NCBI GenBank assembly: GCA_017517815.1
Contig: JAFWYA010000033.1
Location: 1 to 64,000, forward strand
Direction: 5' to 3'
DNA length: 64,000 bases
Origin: Clostridia bacterium
GTDB taxonomy: Bacteria; Bacillota_A; Clostridia; Christensenellales; Aristaeellaceae
The notes below the pieces were generated by a model. The model was not told the origin of the DNA, made no database searches, and saw nothing but the letters and a program-made list of their open reading frames with translations. Positions 8,002 through 16,502 of the stretch are shown piece by piece (within the stretch, counting starts at the first letter, position 1; each line of letters starts with the position of its first letter). A program made the position numbers and the translations under genes.

Positions 8002-9594
8002 ATGAAATTTGATGTTGCAGTCATCGGCGGCAGTCTGGGCGGCGTACAGGCTGCGCTGAGCGCGGCGCGCGAAAACAAGCGCGTTTACCTGTGCGAACAG
8101 TCCGACTGGGTAGGCGGCCAGCTCACCAGTCAGGCCGTTCCGCCGGACGAGAACCGCTGGATCGAAGAGCAGGGCGGTACCCGTACGTACCACGAATTCC
8201 GAAACGCTGTGCGCGAGTACTACCGTGCGCTTCCGGAATTCAACCCTGAAGTCGGCGAAAAGGAAAACTTCTGCCCCGGCAATTCGTGGGTGTCGCGCAT
8301 TGCGCATGAGCCTGCGGTCGCCGTCAAACTCCTCAACGATCTGCTCAAGCCCTATGTGGACGACGGCCGCATCGTGCTGGACTATGAAACGGCAGCGGTT
8401 GACAGCGTCGTTGAAGATGACGTCATTCTTGCCGTAACGGTCAAAAACCTGAAGACCGGCGAGGAAAAGCAGATCGAAGCGACCTACTTCCTCGACGGCA
8501 CCGACTGCGGCGACCTGCTGCCCGTTGTTGGCGCGGAGTTCCGCACCGGCGCTGAAAGCAAGGCCATGACCGGCGAACCGGAAGCGGCTGACGAGGCAGA
8601 TCCCACCGATATGCAGGCCATCACCTGGGTGGCTGCGCTGGAACTGCTGCCGGAGGATTCTGACTATGTGCCCGAAAAGCCCGCGATGTATGATGAATAC
8701 GCCGCACTCGACGTGCCGCACTGCAACTGCAAGCTGCTGAGCTGGTACACAAACAAGCTGCAGGGTCCCGGCGTGCGCAAGCTGGGCATGCATGACGGCG
8801 AGGGGAACGACCCTGCCAGCCTGGGGCTGTGGAACTACCGCAGGATCATTGATACGCCCAACTACACCGACGGCCGCAATCAGGTAAGCCTGCTCAACTG
8901 GCCGCAGAACGACTACTGGCTGGGCAACATCTTTGATGATCCCAATGCTGAAGAGCATCTGCAGAAGGCCCGCGAGCTCACCCTGTGCGCCGTATACTGG
9001 CTGCAGACCGAAGCGCTGCATCCTGACGGCACCAGGGGCTACAAGGTTCGCCTGCGCCCGGACATCATGGGTACGGAGGACGGCCTGGCCAAGATGCCCT
9101 ATATCCGCGAATCGCGCCGCATCATCGCAAAACGCCTGATCTGCGAGCAGGAGATCGTGCGTGATTTCGCCGAAAAGCCGCTGATGGTGGAGGACACTGT
9201 GGGTGTGGGCCACTACTCCATGGACTTGCACATGACCACCAAGTCTCATAACCATTTTATGAGAAAGACCTGGCCGTTCGAGATTCCGCTGTCTGCCATG
9301 ATCCCCGTCAGGCTGAAGAACCTGATTCCCGCCTGCAAGAACATCGGCTGCACGCATCTCACCGGTGGCTGCTACCGCCTGCATCCCATCGAATGGAACA
9401 TCGGCGAGGTGGCCGGTTACATGGCCGCTTACTGCATGGATCATCAGCGTTCCCTCGAAGCGCTTTTGGAAAAGGAGCTTAAGCCTTTCCAGACCTTCCT
9501 TGCTGAAAAGGGCATTCAGCTTCACTGGGATTTTTCCCGTATGGACCTGGATGCAAACAACCCTAACCAACAGTTCAAGGCTGCACACGAGTAA
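8002..9594 (+). CDS. FAD-dependent oxidoreductase (FAD_oxidored, PF12831-like)
   Basis: A 530-residue cytoplasmic flavoprotein. The N terminus has a dinucleotide-binding fold (DVAVIGGSLGGVQAALSAAR) followed by an acidic strand end (CEQSDWVGGQ) that would bind the ribose of FAD. Later motifs include FLDGTDCGDLLPVVGAEF and a C-terminal FAD-contact region (NIGCTHLTGGCYRLHPIEWN). Family members are common in glycan- and cyclitol-utilisation loci, but few have a defined reaction. Its place just after the sugar permeases, with GGAG 8-10 bases before the ATG, suggests oxidation of the imported sugar or its derivative (inference). Confidence 0.85.
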   Translation: MKFDVAVIGGSLGGVQAALSAARENKRVYLCEQSDWVGGQLTSQAVPPDENRWIEEQGGTRTYHEFRNAVREYYRALPEFNPEVGEKENFCPGNSWVSRIAHEPAVAVKLLNDLLKPYVDDGRIVLDYETAAVDSVVEDDVILAVTVKNLKTGEEKQIEATYFLDGTDCGDLLPVVGAEFRTGAESKAMTGEPEAADEADPTDMQAITWVAALELLPEDSDYVPEKPAMYDEYAALDVPHCNCKLLSWYTNKLQGPGVRKLGMHDGEGNDPASLGLWNYRRIIDTPNYTDGRNQVSLLNWPQNDYWLGNIFDDPNAEEHLQKARELTLCAVYWLQTEALHPDGTRGYKVRLRPDIMGTEDGLAKMPYIRESRRIIAKRLICEQEIVRDFAEKPLMVEDTVGVGHYSMDLHMTTKSHNHFMRKTWPFEIPLSAMIPVRLKNLIPACKNIGCTHLTGGCYRLHPIEWNIGEVAGYMAAYCMDHQRSLEALLEKELKPFQTFLAEKGIQLHWDFSRMDLDANNPNQQFKAAHE

Positions 9595-9612
9595 TAGAAG
9601 GGGGATATCACT

Positions 9613-10428
9613 ATGTATCAATTTCCTGTTGGCGTAATGCTGGAATCCTTTAAGCTTCCCTTCCGGGAGGCCGTTGAAACTGCCGCCAAGATCGGCGCTC
9701 AGGGCCTGCAGATCTACATGTCCAAGCCCACCATCACCTACTACGCCGACCTTGACGAGAAGAAGATCAAGGAACTGCTGGACATGATCAAGTCCAACGG
9801 CCTGGTTGTTTCCGCCATCTGCGGCGACTTCAAGCTGGGCTTCAGCAACCCCGAAACCAATCCCATGCAGATTGAGCGCTCCAAGCGCGTGCTGGATCTG
9901 GCCAAGTATTTTGAGGCTGACATCGTGACCACTCATATCGGTACCGTTCCTGGTGACAAGAACGATCCCACCTACGCCATCATGCAGGAAGCCTGCGCTG
10001 AGCTGGGCAACTACGCCGACAGCATCGGATCCTCCTTCGCCATCGAGACCGGCCCCGAAACCGCCGTCGTGCTTCGCGAGTTCCTGGATTCTCTGGGCTC
10101 CAAGAAGGGCATGGCCGTCAACCTGGACCCCGCCAACCTGGTGATGGACATGGGAGATGATCCCATTCAGGCTGTTTACACCCTGAAGGATTACATCGTG
10201 CACACCCATGCCAAGGACGGCATCCACTATGACGCTCCTGTGAACGGCAAGCCCGGCAAGGAAATGGCGCTGGGCGCCGGCGCCGTGGACTTCCCCAAGT
10301 ATCTGGCTGCTCTGGAAGAGATCGGCTACCGCGGCTTCCTGACCATCGAGCGTGAAGCTGGCGAAAATCCCGTTGCCAACATCACCGAGGCTGTTAAGTA
10401 CCTGAACAAAATCAAGGAGGAGTACTAA
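9613..10428 (+). CDS. Sugar phosphate isomerase/epimerase-like TIM barrel protein (copy 1)
   Basis: A 271-residue protein of the xylose isomerase-like TIM barrel superfamily (AP endonuclease family 2 fold). The probable metal ligands are in IETGPET, NLDPANL, HTHAKDG and LTIERE, the usual E-D-H-E set. It ends 2 bases before the Gfo/Idh gene, with GGAGG at its 3' end serving that gene. A second protein of the same family, with the same NLDPANL and TIERE signatures, lies downstream. Such enzymes act as ketose epimerases, dehydratases or, in glycoside pathways, lyases on 3-keto sugars. The exact reaction cannot be read from the sequence. Confidence 0.87.
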   Translation: MYQFPVGVMLESFKLPFREAVETAAKIGAQGLQIYMSKPTITYYADLDEKKIKELLDMIKSNGLVVSAICGDFKLGFSNPETNPMQIERSKRVLDLAKYFEADIVTTHIGTVPGDKNDPTYAIMQEACAELGNYADSIGSSFAIETGPETAVVLREFLDSLGSKKGMAVNLDPANLVMDMGDDPIQAVYTLKDYIVHTHAKDGIHYDAPVNGKPGKEMALGAGAVDFPKYLAALEEIGYRGFLTIEREAGENPVANITEAVKYLNKIKEEY

Positions 10429-10430
10429 TC

Positions 10431-11498
10431 ATGGATAAGGTAAGAGTTGCTATTATCGGTTGCGGTATGATCGCCAACCGTCATCACATTCCCTGCTACC
10501 TGGCCAACAACGACGTCGAAATTGCCTATTTCTGCGACATCATCCCCGAAAAGGCTGAGAAGGCCGTTGCCAACTACGGCTGCGGCAAGGCTGTTGTGGA
10601 CTATAAGGAAGTGCTGGCTGATCCCACTGTGGACGCCGTGGACATTTGTACCCCCAACCTGATGCACTCCGTGATTTCCATCGACGCTCTGCGCGCCGGC
10701 AAGCACGTTCTGTGCGAGAAGCCCGCTGCCATCAACTATGACGAAGCCCTCAAGATGCAGCAGGCCTGCCACGAGAGCGGCAAGGTGCTCAACATCGGTG
10801 TGGTTAACCGCTTCGAAGGCCACATCAACATGATCCGCAAGTACATCCAGGAAGGCCGCCTGGGTGAGATCTATCACGTGTACGCCAGCTTCCGCGCGCA
10901 TCGCAGCATCCCCGGCATCGGCGGTGCTTTCACCACCAAGTCCATCGCCGGCGGCGGCAACCTGATCGACTGGGGCGTTCACTACATCGACCTGATCATG
11001 TACTGCATGGGCGATCCCAACCCCGTGTCTGTTTCCGGCGAAACCTTCTGCAAGCTGGGCAAGGACATCAAAAAGTATGCCTACCGCGACATGTGGGCTG
11101 AGAACACCAAGGATGAGAACGGTACCTACGATGTGGACGACTCCTGCGTGGGCGTAATCCGCACCGAAGGCCCCGTCATCTCCATCAACGGCGCCTGGGC
11201 TCAGAACATCGACAAGCGCGAAGAGTTTGTGGACTTCATGGGCACCAAGGGCGGCTGCCGCCTGCGCTTCAACGCCGACTGCACCTTCTTCATTGAGGAA
11301 GACGGCAACTTCATCGAGTACGTGCCCGAAGTGCACCACAAGGATCGCTGGAACGGCGAGATCGACGAGTTTGTCAAGTGTGTGCGTACCGGCGAGAAGA
11401 TCCGCTCCCACATCGACTACGCCATCCTGACCTCCAAGATCATGCAGGGCATGTATGATTCCGCCGAGGCTCACCGCGAAGTGGTTTTTGAAAAGTAA
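10431..11498 (+). CDS. Gfo/Idh/MocA-family NAD(P)-dependent oxidoreductase
   Basis: A 355-residue dehydrogenase. The N-terminal Rossmann domain starts VRVAIIGCGMIANRHHIP, the family motif CEKPAAIN is at about residue 98, and the C-terminal alpha/beta domain carries the probable catalytic residues around GGGNLIDWGVHYIDLI, where D and H are expected. Members oxidise or isomerise sugars, inositols and glycosides using NAD(P). Its placement between two TIM-barrel isomerase-like genes and beside an FAD oxidoreductase fits a pathway that first oxidises a sugar ring to a keto form and then rearranges or cleaves it (inference). Confidence 0.9.
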   Translation: MDKVRVAIIGCGMIANRHHIPCYLANNDVEIAYFCDIIPEKAEKAVANYGCGKAVVDYKEVLADPTVDAVDICTPNLMHSVISIDALRAGKHVLCEKPAAINYDEALKMQQACHESGKVLNIGVVNRFEGHINMIRKYIQEGRLGEIYHVYASFRAHRSIPGIGGAFTTKSIAGGGNLIDWGVHYIDLIMYCMGDPNPVSVSGETFCKLGKDIKKYAYRDMWAENTKDENGTYDVDDSCVGVIRTEGPVISINGAWAQNIDKREEFVDFMGTKGGCRLRFNADCTFFIEEDGNFIEYVPEVHHKDRWNGEIDEFVKCVRTGEKIRSHIDYAILTSKIMQGMYDSAEAHREVVFEK

Positions 11499-11508
11499 GC
11501 CAATCAAT

Positions 11509-11540
11509 ACGGCGCCGCTGATCGTGTCAGACGGCGCCGT
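11509..11540 (+). promoter_or_regulatory. Intercistronic hairpin
   Basis: A perfect 9-bp stem ACGGCGCCG (11509-11517) with CGGCGCCGT (11532-11540). There is no T-run, so it is more likely an mRNA-processing or stability element than a full terminator; the next gene continues on the same strand 28 bases later. Confidence 0.5.
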
Positions 11541-11568
11541 ATGTTGAAAAGACGAAAGGAAAAAGCAT

Positions 11569-12393
11569 ATGAACGTAGGAATCGTCATCAGGCACAAGGC
11601 TGAGGGCATGCGCGAAAGCTTTGCTAACGCTGCGAAGCAGGGCTTCCATCACTGCCAGCTGGTCGGTTGGACGCCGGAACTGTGGACGGCTGAGAATGCC
11701 GAGGAAATCAAGGCGCTGATCGCTGAGTTCAACATTGAAATCACCGCTTTCTGGTGCGGCTGGGCCGGCCCCAGGTGCTGGAACTTTACCGAAGGCCCCG
11801 AAACGCTGGGTATCGTGCCGGTTGCTTTCCGCGCCATGCGCGTGCAGAACCTGCTGGACGGCGCTGCTTACGCCCGCATGCTGGGCGTTCAGGACGTGAT
11901 CACCCACATGGGCTTCATTCCTGAAAACATGAGCGACCCCAACTATCCCGGCGTGGTGGCGGCTGTGAAGGTTATTGCCACGGAGCTGAAGAAGTACGAC
12001 CAGAACCTGCTGTTTGAAACCGGCCAGGAAACTCCCGTAGTGCTTCTGCGGCTGTTCGAGGAAGTTAACACCGGCAACCTGTTCATCAACCTGGATCCCG
12101 CCAACCTGATCCAGTACGGCAAGGCCAACCCCATCGATGCGCTGGACGTGTTTGGCGACTATGTACGAGGCGTGCACGCCAAGGACGGCTTCTATCCCAC
12201 CAACGGCAAGGAACTGGGCCGTGAGGTGAAGGTAGGCGAGGGCAAGGTCAATTTCCCTGTGTTCCTCAAAAAGCTCAGGGAACTTGGCTACGACGGCAGC
12301 CTGACCATTGAACGTGAAATCAAGGGCGAGCAGCAGCTGATCGATATTATCGCAACGCAGGCTTACCTGCAGAATCTGATCGATCAGATGTAA
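11569..12393 (+). CDS. Sugar phosphate isomerase/epimerase-like TIM barrel protein (copy 2)
   Basis: A 274-residue TIM-barrel protein of the same superfamily as the copy upstream in this operon. Shared blocks are INLDPANL, GVHAKDG, GEGKVNFPVFL and GSLTIERE, which hold the likely metal ligands, while the N-terminal halves differ strongly. They are therefore divergent paralogues with probably different substrates rather than a recent duplication. GAAAGGA precedes the ATG. The gene is followed by a strong terminator and closes the operon. Confidence 0.87.
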   Translation: MNVGIVIRHKAEGMRESFANAAKQGFHHCQLVGWTPELWTAENAEEIKALIAEFNIEITAFWCGWAGPRCWNFTEGPETLGIVPVAFRAMRVQNLLDGAAYARMLGVQDVITHMGFIPENMSDPNYPGVVAAVKVIATELKKYDQNLLFETGQETPVVLLRLFEEVNTGNLFINLDPANLIQYGKANPIDALDVFGDYVRGVHAKDGFYPTNGKELGREVKVGEGKVNFPVFLKKLRELGYDGSLTIEREIKGEQQLIDIIATQAYLQNLIDQM

Positions 12394-12414
12394 TTGCGCC
12401 TGTTCAAACCATGG

Positions 12415-12445
12415 AATGCTCTCCGTAAGGGGGGCATTTTTATTT
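12415..12445 (+). terminator. Intrinsic terminator closing the sugar operon
   Basis: A 10-bp stem with G-T pairs (12415-12424 with 12429-12438), loop GTAA, followed by a T-rich run (TTTTTATTTG). Confidence 0.85.
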
Positions 12446-12673
12446 GTTCTTCCTATCGGTCAACGCCTTCGCCGTAACCTTCTTTATCCGCTATATTTCG
12501 ATGCTTAGTTTCGCAAATACAACATTTTAAAAAGGAAAAACAGCAAAAGACAGCGAATTCAATACGGAGCGACGGTCGGTAATACGACCGTCCGCGTCTT
12601 CCATACCGCCACAGCCGGCCTGAAAAACGGCCTGAAATACACAAAGCAGAACAAATGAAACGGAGTTGGTTTT
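12446..12673 (+). other. Leader region before GltS-like gene, with hairpin
   Basis: No gene is visible. The stretch contains a perfect 8-bp hairpin (12571-12578 with 12585-12592, loop GTAATA) and a smaller GGCC repeat pair (near 12617 and 12629) before the weak ribosome site GGAGTT. No clear -35/-10 pair and no known riboswitch could be recognised. Confidence 0.4.
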
Positions 12674-14107
12674 ATGAATAACGCCGCCAGCTGGGATTTT
12701 ACAATGGCAAACTATGATGCCGTTTGGGGGTTTATGGTGCAGCTGGGCCTGCTGCTGATCTTCCTGATGCTGGGCAATATTCTCCGGCGTACGATTCCGT
12801 TGTTTCGCAAGTGCCTGATCCCGTCTGCTCTTTTGGGAGGAGGCGTATTGCTGATTGCAAATACCGTCTGCAAACAGTTTGGTTTCATATTGGTCGACAA
12901 CCAGCTTATGCAGGTAATCACCTATCATTGCCTGGCGATCGGCTTTGCCGCCATGTCCCTGAAAACAGAAAAAAGCACGCATAAAACCAACCGCGCTCAG
13001 GTGATGGAGTTTGGCGCGCTGCAGGGCGGCACCTACATGCTGCAGGCGTTTGTTGGTCTTGGCATTACATTGCTCATGTTCCTGCTGACCCGCTATGGCG
13101 ATCATGTGATTTCCTACATATGCGGTCTGATTCTGCCGTTGGCTTACGGTCAGGGCCCTGGAAATGCGTTGAGCTGGGATATCAACTTTACCAATACCCC
13201 CGCTGCGCAGTTCGCCGGAAACGGCAGTTTTGGCTTGTCGCTGGCTTCTATTGGATTTGTGGTTGCTTCTGTCTTTGGCGTTTTGTATATCAACATCCAT
13301 AAGAAGCGCAGCAATCTCTATGTCCGCAGTGCAAAACCGGCTGAACAGAACATCGACCAGACCAATCCCGGCGGCAGCGAGATTCCCGACAATGAATCGG
13401 TGGATAAATTTTCGCTGCAGGTTGGCTTTGTGGCGGTGGCATACGCACTTTCCTTTGGCTTTATGTATCTGCTGGGCAATCTGTCCAATTTTACTAACAG
13501 CATCGCATGGGGCTTCAATTTCCTGTGGGCGTCCATTGCGGCCATGCTGATCAGGGCTGTGGTCAGGCAGCTTCGCAAATGGAAGATCATGGGGCGCGAA
13601 TACATTAACAATTATCAGATGGATCGTATCTCGGGCTTCGCTTTTGACCTGATGATCGTTGCGGGTGTGGCTGCTATTGAGATCAATGATATCAAGAACT
13701 ACATTCTGCCGATTGTGATTCTCAGCCTTATCGGTACGGTCGTCACCTATGTTTACATCCGTCTGGTGGCCAAAGAATGCTTTAAGGGCTTTGAACACGA
13801 GTTCTTCCTGATGAGCTTCGGAACAATGACCGGTACGGCTTCCAACGGCATGATCCTTATGAAGGAAATCGACCCCGGACTGATAACGCCCACCTCGAGC
13901 CTGTACATCCTTTCCAATTTCCCGGCTATGATCATGATTGCGCCGCTGCTGTTCCTGCTGAGCTTTGCTGGCAGTTCGCCGTTGCACGCAGTCATCGCCT
14001 GTGGGATATTCTTTGTGCTGTGGCTGGCATATACCACTTACCTGTTCCGCAGGCAGATATTCAAAAAACGGTATGCGGATAAGACGGTTGAGGTTTGGAA
14101 AGACTGA
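12674..14107 (+). CDS. Sodium/glutamate symporter-like membrane transporter (ESS/GltS family)
   Basis: A 477-residue polytopic membrane protein with about ten to twelve hydrophobic helices in two halves. The GltS-type re-entrant motifs are visible: YGQGPGNALSW at about residue 157 in the first half and SFGTMTGTASNGMIL at about 385 in the second. A hydrophilic linker at about 218-240 joins the halves. These motifs match the sodium/glutamate symporter family, but true GltS proteins are about 400 residues, so the substrate may be another organic anion. It is a single-gene unit with its own terminator. Confidence 0.75.
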   Translation: MNNAASWDFTMANYDAVWGFMVQLGLLLIFLMLGNILRRTIPLFRKCLIPSALLGGGVLLIANTVCKQFGFILVDNQLMQVITYHCLAIGFAAMSLKTEKSTHKTNRAQVMEFGALQGGTYMLQAFVGLGITLLMFLLTRYGDHVISYICGLILPLAYGQGPGNALSWDINFTNTPAAQFAGNGSFGLSLASIGFVVASVFGVLYINIHKKRSNLYVRSAKPAEQNIDQTNPGGSEIPDNESVDKFSLQVGFVAVAYALSFGFMYLLGNLSNFTNSIAWGFNFLWASIAAMLIRAVVRQLRKWKIMGREYINNYQMDRISGFAFDLMIVAGVAAIEINDIKNYILPIVILSLIGTVVTYVYIRLVAKECFKGFEHEFFLMSFGTMTGTASNGMILMKEIDPGLITPTSSLYILSNFPAMIMIAPLLFLLSFAGSSPLHAVIACGIFFVLWLAYTTYLFRRQIFKKRYADKTVEVWKD

Positions 14108-14130
14108 ACCGGAAAAATGGATAATCAAAA

Positions 14131-14168
14131 ACAGGATCGCCTGTGCAAAAGCCGGGCGATCCTGTTTG
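14131..14168. terminator. Hairpin terminator between convergent genes
   Basis: An 11-bp stem ACAGGATCGCC (14131-14141) with GGCGATCCTGT (14155-14165), with A-rich bases before and T-rich bases after. It can serve the rightward symporter and the leftward MFS gene. Confidence 0.8.
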
Positions 14169-14171
14169 TCG

Positions 14172-15491
14172 TTATGCCCTCAGCGCCTCGCGCGTTTGAG
14201 GATCGAGGATATGGAATTTGCGGAAGATGAAAACAGGCACCACCACATTGCCCAGCGCCCGAATGAGCAGCAATACCGGCACGCTGGCAAAGCGCATGCC
14301 AAACAGCGTAAGCGTGCTGTCGCCGATCCATGCAATCAGCATGGTGCCGGTCATCAGGCCAAGGAATGCACTCAGGCTGGAGGCCAGCTGATAAAAGGAG
14401 ATATAGTTGGTTTGGTCCTGCTGGGGCAGATTGACATAGCTCACATTGGCATAGGCGGTGTTCAGGGCAACGCCCACCACATGCTGGTAAAGCCGCATCA
14501 GCGTGTACAGCCACAGATAGTTCGTCGCGTTCACACAGGCAAAAGCCGCCCAGGACGGTGCGTGCACCAGCATGGAAACGGCTGTCACCTTAAACCAGCC
14601 GTATCGGCTGATCAGCCGGCGTGCCAGCGGCTGAAGGACGATCAGCACAAAGGGGTAGATCATGTTGATACCGTAGATGAAGGTGTATTGAACGCCAACG
14701 TCACTGAGGAGATAATAGTTGACAAATGATACCGGAATGTTGGTGAAGAAGGTGTGAATCATGATCACGGCCAGCGACAGCATGAATGGCTTGCAGCTCA
14801 GCGGCATGATAATGATATCGCGCAGGCGCGGACGGCTGCGGGTGCGGGGATAGGGGTATTCCTTGGGCAGCGCCAGTACGACGACCTCCACCAGCGCCAG
14901 CACATAGGCCGCATAGCGGAAGGCGATGATAATGGCATCTGCATAGGGCGAGGCTGAAAGCGCATCAGCCACAACGCCGGAAATGAGTGAAATGCCAATG
15001 CCGATGAAGTTGCTGATGGTGGACTGCTTCAGAATGTAATCAGCTCGGACGGATTCGGGAATAAAGTTCAGGTGCCACACGGAATAACCGCTGCCAAACA
15101 GGGCGTTGACCAGGTTGGCAAGGAAGATGACCACAATAAAGCACAGGATGCGCAGGGAAGGATCCTGTACCAGCACAGGCACCAGCGTGATGCCCAGAAT
15201 GTTGAACGTGTGGTACAAAAACCGGCCAAGCGCAAGGATCCAGCGGCGGCGGGGAAACCGTTCCAGCAGGCTGGGACCCAGCAGCGAAAAGAAGCTGGCG
15301 ATGTAGGGGATAAAGGTGATAATGCCGATGTTCACCAGATCGATGCCGTAAATCATCAGAAAGCTGGTGTAGAAAATATCCGTCGTCAGCCATGCGTTGA
15401 TGGACATGAGGACGGAGCTTGTCAGCATCACGCAGCGGCCTCGTCCGTGCTCTGTTTTGAGGGTAAACAGGCTGTTGTTCCTGCGCTTCAT
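14172..15491 (-). CDS. MFS transporter
   Basis: A 439-residue membrane protein with about twelve predicted helices and the general major facilitator layout, including a basic inter-helix loop (LLERFPRRRW) after helix 2 and a central cytoplasmic loop with KEYPYPRTRSRPR. The start at MKRRNNSLF is chosen because GAGG lies 10 bases upstream; an upstream in-frame ATG would overlap the -10 box. It has its own promoter, divergent from the NapH-like gene, and no neighbours that reveal its substrate. Confidence 0.8.
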   Translation of the reverse strand: MKRRNNSLFTLKTEHGRGRCVMLTSSVLMSINAWLTTDIFYTSFLMIYGIDLVNIGIITFIPYIASFFSLLGPSLLERFPRRRWILALGRFLYHTFNILGITLVPVLVQDPSLRILCFIVVIFLANLVNALFGSGYSVWHLNFIPESVRADYILKQSTISNFIGIGISLISGVVADALSASPYADAIIIAFRYAAYVLALVEVVVLALPKEYPYPRTRSRPRLRDIIIMPLSCKPFMLSLAVIMIHTFFTNIPVSFVNYYLLSDVGVQYTFIYGINMIYPFVLIVLQPLARRLISRYGWFKVTAVSMLVHAPSWAAFACVNATNYLWLYTLMRLYQHVVGVALNTAYANVSYVNLPQQDQTNYISFYQLASSLSAFLGLMTGTMLIAWIGDSTLTLFGMRFASVPVLLLIRALGNVVVPVFIFRKFHILDPQTREALRA

Positions 15492-15526
15492 GGCTTCGCG
15501 CCTCTTTCGTAAAAAGTTGCAGGCAC

Positions 15527-15555
15527 AGTATATCACGAACAACGTGCTCGGACAA
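15527..15555 (-). promoter_or_regulatory. Promoter of the MFS gene
   Basis: On the minus strand TTGTCC is followed after 17 bases by TATACT, 36 bases before the chosen start codon. Confidence 0.65.
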
Positions 15556-15594
15556 TATGAAGAAAACGTAAAGTCATTTCAGCACATTTCAGTC

Positions 15595-15623
15595 TTTACA
15601 CCACATTTGAAGCGTGCTATGCT
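15595..15623 (+). promoter_or_regulatory. Promoter of the NapH-like gene
   Basis: TTTACA is followed after 17 bases by TATGCT, 32 bases before the ATG. It is divergent from the MFS promoter. Confidence 0.6.
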
Positions 15624-15655
15624 GTAGCTGACGCAGTACCAAAGGAGGAACCCTC

Positions 15656-16480
15656 ATGAAAAAATACGCGGGCCCGTTGCTGATGCTGGCTGTTTTTGAA
15701 ACAGTGGCCGTCACGCTGTGGCTGACGAAGGATAATCTGTTTTACCTGTTCAACTTCAGCTACATCGGTATTTCCATCGCGCTGGGGCTGTTTTTGTTCG
15801 CCAATCAGGTTAAATGCGCCAGACGGGTGGTGCAGTTTCTGGTGGGCACGTATATGCTGGTGTATCTGGGGCTGATCAGCAACGAAAACATGCAGATCGA
15901 AGGCTTCTGGTACTACCTGTTCACCGGCGTGTTTGAGGCTGCCACCATTCACTATGCTGTGGCCAAGATTTTTGGCCCGCTGTTGTTTGGGCGCGGCTGG
16001 TGCGGCTACGCCTGCTGGACGGCCATGATCCTTGATTTGCTGCCGTGGAAGGTGCCGCGCGAGCCCCGCAAACCGTATGGCTGGCTGCGGTACGTGACCT
16101 TTGTGCTGGCGTTTGCCTTTGTGGCGGCGCTGTTTGTGCTGCGTGTGGGCCATCTGGAGCGCATCATGTTCTGGTGCTTCCTGCTGGGCAATGCAGCGTA
16201 TTATGCCGCAGGCATCGCTCTGGCGTACGTCTGGAAGGACAACCGGGCGTTTTGTAAATATCTGTGCCCGGTTGCGGTATTTCTGAAACCTGCCAGCTAC
16301 TTTTCGCTTTTGCGCATCCGCTGTGACAAGAGCAAGTGCGTTGACTGCGGAAAGTGCAAAAAGGTCTGTCCCATGAACGTTGATATGACCGACAACGCCC
16401 GTACAAGGCAAAACGGAACGGAATGCATCTTATGCATGGAATGCGTACAAAACTGCCCTAAGAAGGCACTGGATCTCTAA
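15656..16480 (+). CDS. NapH/NosR-like 4Fe-4S membrane protein
   Basis: A 274-residue membrane protein with about five to six helices. The middle of the protein carries the NapH-type cysteine motifs GRGWCGYACW and FCKYLCPVA. The C terminus has two ferredoxin-type 4Fe-4S clusters: CDKSKCVDCGKCKKVCP and CILCMECVQNCP. Such proteins move electrons across or along the membrane toward a reductase. No partner reductase is nearby, so the acceptor is unknown. An SGNH hydrolase follows 22 bases later, with GGGAGG before it, and may be co-transcribed. AAGGAGG precedes the start. Confidence 0.88.
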   Translation: MKKYAGPLLMLAVFETVAVTLWLTKDNLFYLFNFSYIGISIALGLFLFANQVKCARRVVQFLVGTYMLVYLGLISNENMQIEGFWYYLFTGVFEAATIHYAVAKIFGPLLFGRGWCGYACWTAMILDLLPWKVPREPRKPYGWLRYVTFVLAFAFVAALFVLRVGHLERIMFWCFLLGNAAYYAAGIALAYVWKDNRAFCKYLCPVAVFLKPASYFSLLRIRCDKSKCVDCGKCKKVCPMNVDMTDNARTRQNGTECILCMECVQNCPKKALDL

Positions 16481-16502
16481 ATGACAATCGGGAGGCGTAC
16501 CT

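Noticed and set aside
7918..10227. Antisense open frame of about 769 codons opposite the FAD oxidoreductase and first TIM-barrel gene
   Set aside because: The real genes on the plus strand have clear motifs and ribosome sites; the antisense product has none.
12446..12673. Possible riboswitch before the GltS-like gene
   Set aside because: Only small hairpins are visible; no conserved core of a known riboswitch class or T-box was recognised.
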